This document shows positions 60,471 through 64,000 of a stretch of 64,000 bases of DNA, in pieces. The notes under the pieces were generated by a model. That model saw only the letters and a list, made by a program, of their open reading frames with translations, searched no databases and was not told where the DNA came from. The first letter of the stretch is position 1. Every line of letters starts with the position of its first letter. The translations under genes were made by a program, and so were the position numbers. The stretch spans positions 32,824,761 to 32,888,760 of the forward strand of contig NC_090730.1 in assembly GCF_036898095.1 (NCBI RefSeq). Direction: 5' to 3'. This stretch comes from Palaemon carinicauda (Eukaryota; Arthropoda; Malacostraca; Decapoda; Palaemonidae).

Positions 60471-61240
60471 CTAAGGCTTCTGGCAGTGAACCCAAGCATC
60501 ACAGGAAGATCCCTACTATAGCGGAGAGTTCGAAACTCCTCAACATGCTTAATGAAGGGAGAAACTTTTTAGACCACCATTACTGCATCAACGAATTTAC
60601 TTTAAGCTACTATAATCACAAAGGGCGATAGCAAATGACACTTTAAACAAGATATCAAAATGGGTGGTCACTTCCCACAATAAGGCCATCATAAGGATGG
60701 AGTCTGCATTAACACTTTGGAAAAGTCACTGTAGGAGAAAGAAAATTGTACTGGATACCAACACCAAACATGAGAAGGCCAGGCACCTCCCTGAGAAGTT
60801 TACAGATAGCAGTGACGAAGACCCAGAAAACAACTGCATTCAATGGTTTGATAGATTTTAAGAGGTTCAACCTTAATGTGTGTTCCTGCATTTAGAAGCT
60901 GCCACTGATGAGTACATAAACAAGACGTTCTAAACCATCATTGATGAAGGGGTTATTTGCATGAACAAGTTTTCAATATGGATGAGACTAGCCTCTTTTG
61001 GATAAGTAAGCAATTGCAAAATTTCATCATAAAAGAAGAGGCCTAAGACCATGAATCCAAGGCCTACGTTGATTACCTCACACTTGTATTGTGTGGAAAT
61101 GCTGCAGGCCTTATAATAAAGCTAGTGCTCATTTCCAAAACCTAAAGGCCATCCAAATGACAGGAAGTATCAAACAAAAACTTGCCTGCTCTTGGAACAG
61201 TATCTTGTAGGAATCCATTCAATTACTGTATTTGCCTTTT
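60471..61240 (+). pseudogene. Tigger/pogo-type DDE transposase fossil
   Basis: Pieces in order: a helix-turn-helix start KHHRKIPTIAESSKLLNML (~60490), the second DNA-binding helix set IRMESALTLWKSHCRRKKI with KARHLPEKFTD (60690-60830), WFDRFKRFNLN (~60845), the catalytic block QVFNMDETSLFW (~60970; D of the DDE triad), and DYLTLVLCGNAAG (~61070; second D region replaced or shifted). Several frameshifts and stops. The last catalytic Asp and the C-terminus are missing. DIRS-E begins soon after, so it may have landed in this copy. Confidence 0.72.
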
Positions 61241-61518
61241 GATCCAAAGGGATAATAAGTGCTCCATTTCATGGAAAAATGTTATTTTCATTAGTAAAAT
61301 AAATTTTTGAATATACTTACCCGATAATCATGTAGCTGTCAACTCCGTTGCCCGACAGAATTCTACGGGAGGGATACGCCAGCTATCACTATACTAGAAG
61401 GGGGTGTACTCACCAGCGCCACCTGTGGCCAGGTACTGCAGTACTTCTTGTTGACACCACCTCACTTTTTCCTCGGTCCACTGGTTCTCTATGGGGAGGA
61501 AGGGCGGGTCAATTAAAT

Positions 61519-61609
61519 CATGATTATCGGGTAAGTATATTCAAAAATTTATTTTACTAATGAAAATAACATTTTTCAATATTAAACTTACCCGATAATC
61601 ATGTAGCTG
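61519..61609. repeat. DIRS-E internal complementary region (ICR)
   Basis: CATGATTATCGGGTAAGTAT...AATGAAAATAACATTTTT is the reverse complement of 61274-61330. TCAATATTAAACTTACCCGA...TAGCTG should be the reverse complement of the end beyond 64000. Confidence 0.9.
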
Positions 61610-62006
61610 ATTCACACCCAGGGGGGTGGGTGAAAACCAGTGTACATGACTAAAGGATAGCTAAGTATCCCGTATTTCATATAATCAGTTATTTCAGAAT
61701 AACAATGAAATAATAAGTACCTGGTAAGGAAGTCGACTTGAACCGTTACTCTGCCTTTATTAAGTTCGTCTTCCTTACTGAGCGCAGCGTTCCTCTTAGG
61801 AGGCTGAATCAACTCTAAGGTGCTAAAGTATATAGGGCTGCAACCCCTACTAAAGGACCTCTACACAACCTCTAACCCAGGCGCTTCTCAAGAATGAATT
61901 GACCACCCGCCAAATCAAAAGGATGCGGAAGGCTTCTTAGCCTACCGTAACAACCATAAAAACAACAATAAAAGCATTCAAGAGAAAGGTTAAAAAGGTT
62001 ATGGGA
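61610..62006 (-). other. DIRS-E sequence between recombinase gene and ICR
   Basis: Non-coding 3' part of the element. Nothing recognised. Confidence 0.5.
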
Positions 62007-63179
62007 TTAAGGGAATGTAGTGGCTGAGCCCTCACCTACTACTGCACTCGCTGCTACGAATGGTCCCAGGGTGTAGCAGTTCTCGTAAAGAGACTGGACA
62101 TCTTTAAGATAAAATGATGCAAACACTGACTTGCTCCTCCAATAAGTTGCATCCATTATGCTCTGCAGAGAACGGTTCTTATTAAAGGCCATCGAAGTGG
62201 CTACGGCTCTCACTTCGTGGGTCCTTACCTTCAGCAAAGCAAGGTCTTCCTCCTTCATGTGAGAATGGGCTTCTCTAATCAGAAGCCTTATATAATACGA
62301 AACCCCTTTTTTGGACATGGGCATCGAAGGTTTCTTGATTGCACACCATAAGGCTTCTGACTGTCCTCGTATAGGTTTTGACCTATTAAGATAATATTTC
62401 AGAGCTCTGACAGGGCAAAGAACTCTTTCTAGCTCGTTACCTACCATGTTGGAAAGGCTAGGAATTTCAAACGATCTAGGCCAAGGACGTGAAGGAAGTT
62501 CATTCTTAGCTAAAAATCCGAGCTGTAAAGAACATGTTGCAGATTCGGATGTGAACCCAATGTTCTTGCTGAAGGCATGAACCTCACTGACTCTTTTAGC
62601 TGTTGCAAGGCAGACGAGGAAAAGAGTCTTGAGGGTAAGGTCCTTGAAGGAAGCTGACTGGAGAGGTTCGAACCTAGGCGACATAAGGAACCTTAAGACT
62701 ACGTCTAGATTCCAGCCTGGAGTGGGTAAACGACGTTCTTTAGAAGTCTCAAAAGACTTAAGGATGTCTTGAAGGTCCTTGTTGGAAGAAAGGTCCAAAC
62801 CTCTGTGGCGGAGAACTGAAGCCAACATACTCCTGTACCCTTTAATCGTAGGAGCCGAAAGGGATCTCTCATTCCTTAGATGTAATAGGAAGTCAGCTAT
62901 TTGGGTTACAGAGGTATTGGTAGATGAAACTGCATTGGCTCTACACCAGTTCCGGAAGACTTCCCACTTGGATTGGTAGACTCTACGAGTGGATACCCTC
63001 CTTGCTCTGGCAATCGCACTGGCTGCCTCCTTCGAAAAGCCTCTAGCTCTAGCGAATCTTTCGACAGTCTGAAGGCAGTCAGACGAAGAGCGTGGAGGTT
63101 TGGGTGCAACTTGTCTACGTGAGGTTGACGTAGAAGGTCCACTCTTAGAGGAAGAGTCCTGGGGACGTCGACCAGCCAT
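62007..63179 (-). CDS. DIRS-E tyrosine recombinase (about 390 codons, intact)
   Basis: The open frame extends upstream to 63986, but that part is the wrong frame of RNase H. Met at 63179 (MAGRRPQDSS) is a reasonable start, just ahead of a Ser/Arg-rich leader. The core-binding helices include STRRVYQSKWEVF. The catalytic residues are all present: Arg in TAKRVSEVHAF, Lys in the LGFLAKNELPSR hairpin, H-x-x-R in RTHEVRAVATS and the Tyr in FASFYLKDV. The enzyme would join a circular DNA copy to the genome without target duplication. The start overlaps the end of the RNase H frame by about 270 bases, usual for DIRS. Possibly functional if the rest of the element is intact. Confidence 0.9.
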   Translation of the reverse strand: MAGRRPQDSSSKSGPSTSTSRRQVAPKPPRSSSDCLQTVERFARARGFSKEAASAIARARRVSTRRVYQSKWEVFRNWCRANAVSSTNTSVTQIADFLLHLRNERSLSAPTIKGYRSMLASVLRHRGLDLSSNKDLQDILKSFETSKERRLPTPGWNLDVVLRFLMSPRFEPLQSASFKDLTLKTLFLVCLATAKRVSEVHAFSKNIGFTSESATCSLQLGFLAKNELPSRPWPRSFEIPSLSNMVGNELERVLCPVRALKYYLNRSKPIRGQSEALWCAIKKPSMPMSKKGVSYYIRLLIREAHSHMKEEDLALLKVRTHEVRAVATSMAFNKNRSLQSIMDATYWRSKSVFASFYLKDVQSLYENCYTLGPFVAASAVVGEGSATTFP

Positions 63180-64000
63180 TGTAGTACCTCTGTGAACCAT
63201 TCTCTTGCAGGCCAAAGGGGAGCAACCAGCGTCAGCCGTGTCCCTTCGTGTGAGATGAACTTTTGAATGACTCTGTTGATGATCTTGAACGGTGGGAATG
63301 CGTAAAGGTCGAGATGGGACCAATTCAGCAGAAAAGCATCCACATGAACTGCTGCTGGGTCTGGAACTGGGGAACAGTACAAAGGAAGTCTCTTGGTCAT
63401 GGAGGTGGCAAACAGATCTATTGTAGGCTGACCGCACAAGGTCCAAATTCTGTTGCACACGCTCTTGTGAAGGGTCCATTCCGTGGGGATGACCTGATCT
63501 TTTCTGCTTAGGCGATCTGCTGAGACGTTCATATTGCCCTGAATGAACCTCGTTACTAGGGTGAGGTTTAGACTTCTTGACCAAATGAGGAGGTCCCTTG
63601 CGATCTCGTACAGGTTCCTCGAATGGGTCCCTCCCTGCTTGGAGATGTAAGCCAAGGCTGTGGTGTTGTCGGAGTTCACCTCCACCACCTTGCCTAGCAG
63701 GAGGGACTTGAAGTTCAATAGGGCCAAATGAACTGCCAGGAGCTCCTTGCAGTTGATGTGGAGCGTTACCTGTTCCTTGTTCCACGTTCCCGAGCATTCC
63801 TGTCCGTTCAAGGTCGCACCCCAGCCCGAGTCTGATGCATCCGAGAAGAGATGAAGATTGGGGGTCTGAATCGCTAACGATAGGCCCTCCTTGAGAAGGA
63901 GGTTGGTCTTCCACCACAAGAGAGTGGTCTTCATCTCTTTGGTGACCGGGATAGAGACTGCTTCGAGCGTCAAATCCTTGTCCCAATGAGCTGCTAGATG
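62906..64000 (-). CDS. DIRS-E RNase H and methyltransferase-like region (end of the RT polyprotein, partial)
   Basis: The frame is open from the window edge side down to 62906. RNase H motifs: LHLFSDASDSGWGATL (first Asp), NCKELLAVHLAL (Glu), VNSDNTTALAYI (second Asp) and NVSADRLSRKD (last Asp). The DIRS-specific domain follows: TIDLFATSMTKRLPLYCSP, DAFLLNWSHLDLYAFPPF and LTLVAPLWPAREWF. The last ~90 codons overlap the recombinase gene in another frame. The RT proper lies beyond 64000. No stop or shift is seen in this part. Confidence 0.88.
   Translation of the reverse strand, partial: HLAAHWDKDLTLEAVSIPVTKEMKTTLLWWKTNLLLKEGLSLAIQTPNLHLFSDASDSGWGATLNGQECSGTWNKEQVTLHINCKELLAVHLALLNFKSLLLGKVVEVNSDNTTALAYISKQGGTHSRNLYEIARDLLIWSRSLNLTLVTRFIQGNMNVSADRLSRKDQVIPTEWTLHKSVCNRIWTLCGQPTIDLFATSMTKRLPLYCSPVPDPAAVHVDAFLLNWSHLDLYAFPPFKIINRVIQKFISHEGTRLTLVAPLWPAREWFTEVLQWLVDVPRTLPLRVDLLRQPHVDKLHPNLHALRLTAFRLSKDSLELEAFRRRQPVRLPEQGGYPLVESTNPSGKSSGTGVEPMQFHLPIPL

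Larger units (their letters stand above)
61274..64000 (-). mobile_element. DIRS-E: DIRS retrotransposon, 3' part, running off the window
   Basis: The right end begins at about 61274 (AAAAATGTTATTTTCATTAG). The ICR at 61519-61609 contains its reverse complement plus a second half that predicts the far end. Genes in the window are tyrosine recombinase (62007-63179) and an overlapping RNase H frame (62906-63973 and beyond). RT, gag and the left ITR lie past 64000. The frames are open, so this is the best-preserved DIRS copy here. The family differs from A-D. Confidence 0.9.

Overview
The window looks like nuclear DNA from an arthropod with a large, repeat-filled genome, most likely a decapod crustacean and plausibly a caridean shrimp or prawn. 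The evidence is long (AT)n and (AC)n microsatellites, several families of DIRS tyrosine-recombinase retrotransposons (reported as common in decapods), BEL/Pao, Penelope, RTE and copia elements, and spliced coding exons with GT-AG introns. Nothing is bacterial: there are no operons, ribosome binding sites, rRNA or tRNA genes, or CRISPR arrays that I could see. The species is my inference.

Layout. 1-9270: mostly non-coding DNA with compound microsatellites, two copies of a microsatellite-anchored dispersed repeat, two copies of a short element with matching inverted ends, one decapod-type interspersed repeat and a stretch of worn tandem-like sequence. 9274-13884 (+): the only convincing host gene. 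Its last four exons encode 127 residues of a small six-cysteine helical protein that resembles the insect odorant-binding protein (PBP/GOBP) fold; the first exon is not found. 14616-25325 (-): a complete, very young BEL/Pao element with 1.8-kb LTRs that differ only in a G-run, a 5-bp target duplication AGTGT and one 1835-codon ORF. 25435-26920 (+): a Penelope-like element reduced to its GIY-YIG endonuclease end between 252-bp inverted repeats. 28100-30550: fossils of a copia element and an RTE LINE.

30609-64000 is dominated by DIRS elements. Each has inverted terminal repeats (ITRs) and an internal complementary region (ICR) whose two halves are complementary to the element's two ends. DIRS-A (30609-38679, -), DIRS-B (38686-46111, +) and DIRS-C (46309-56224, -) lie end to end, separated only by (AT) tracts. 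Inside the recombinase gene of C sits DIRS-D (48018-49472, -), a 1.45-kb derivative that keeps ITRs and an ICR but encodes only one cysteine-rich gag-like ORF. DIRS-E starts at about 61274 (-), runs out of the window and has an intact recombinase ORF overlapping the RNase H ORF. Between C and E lie a LINE fragment (-), a P-element/THAP transposase fossil (-) and a Tigger/pogo transposase fossil (+).

How it works together: there is no pathway here. The region is a layered record of insertions, with DIRS, Penelope and small repeats repeatedly ending at (AT)n tracts. The points most worth a second look are the odorant-binding-protein-like gene, the gag-only DIRS-D with its own ICR, the (AT)n-bounded DIRS chain, and the mismatch between the ICR of DIRS-C and one of its actual ends.
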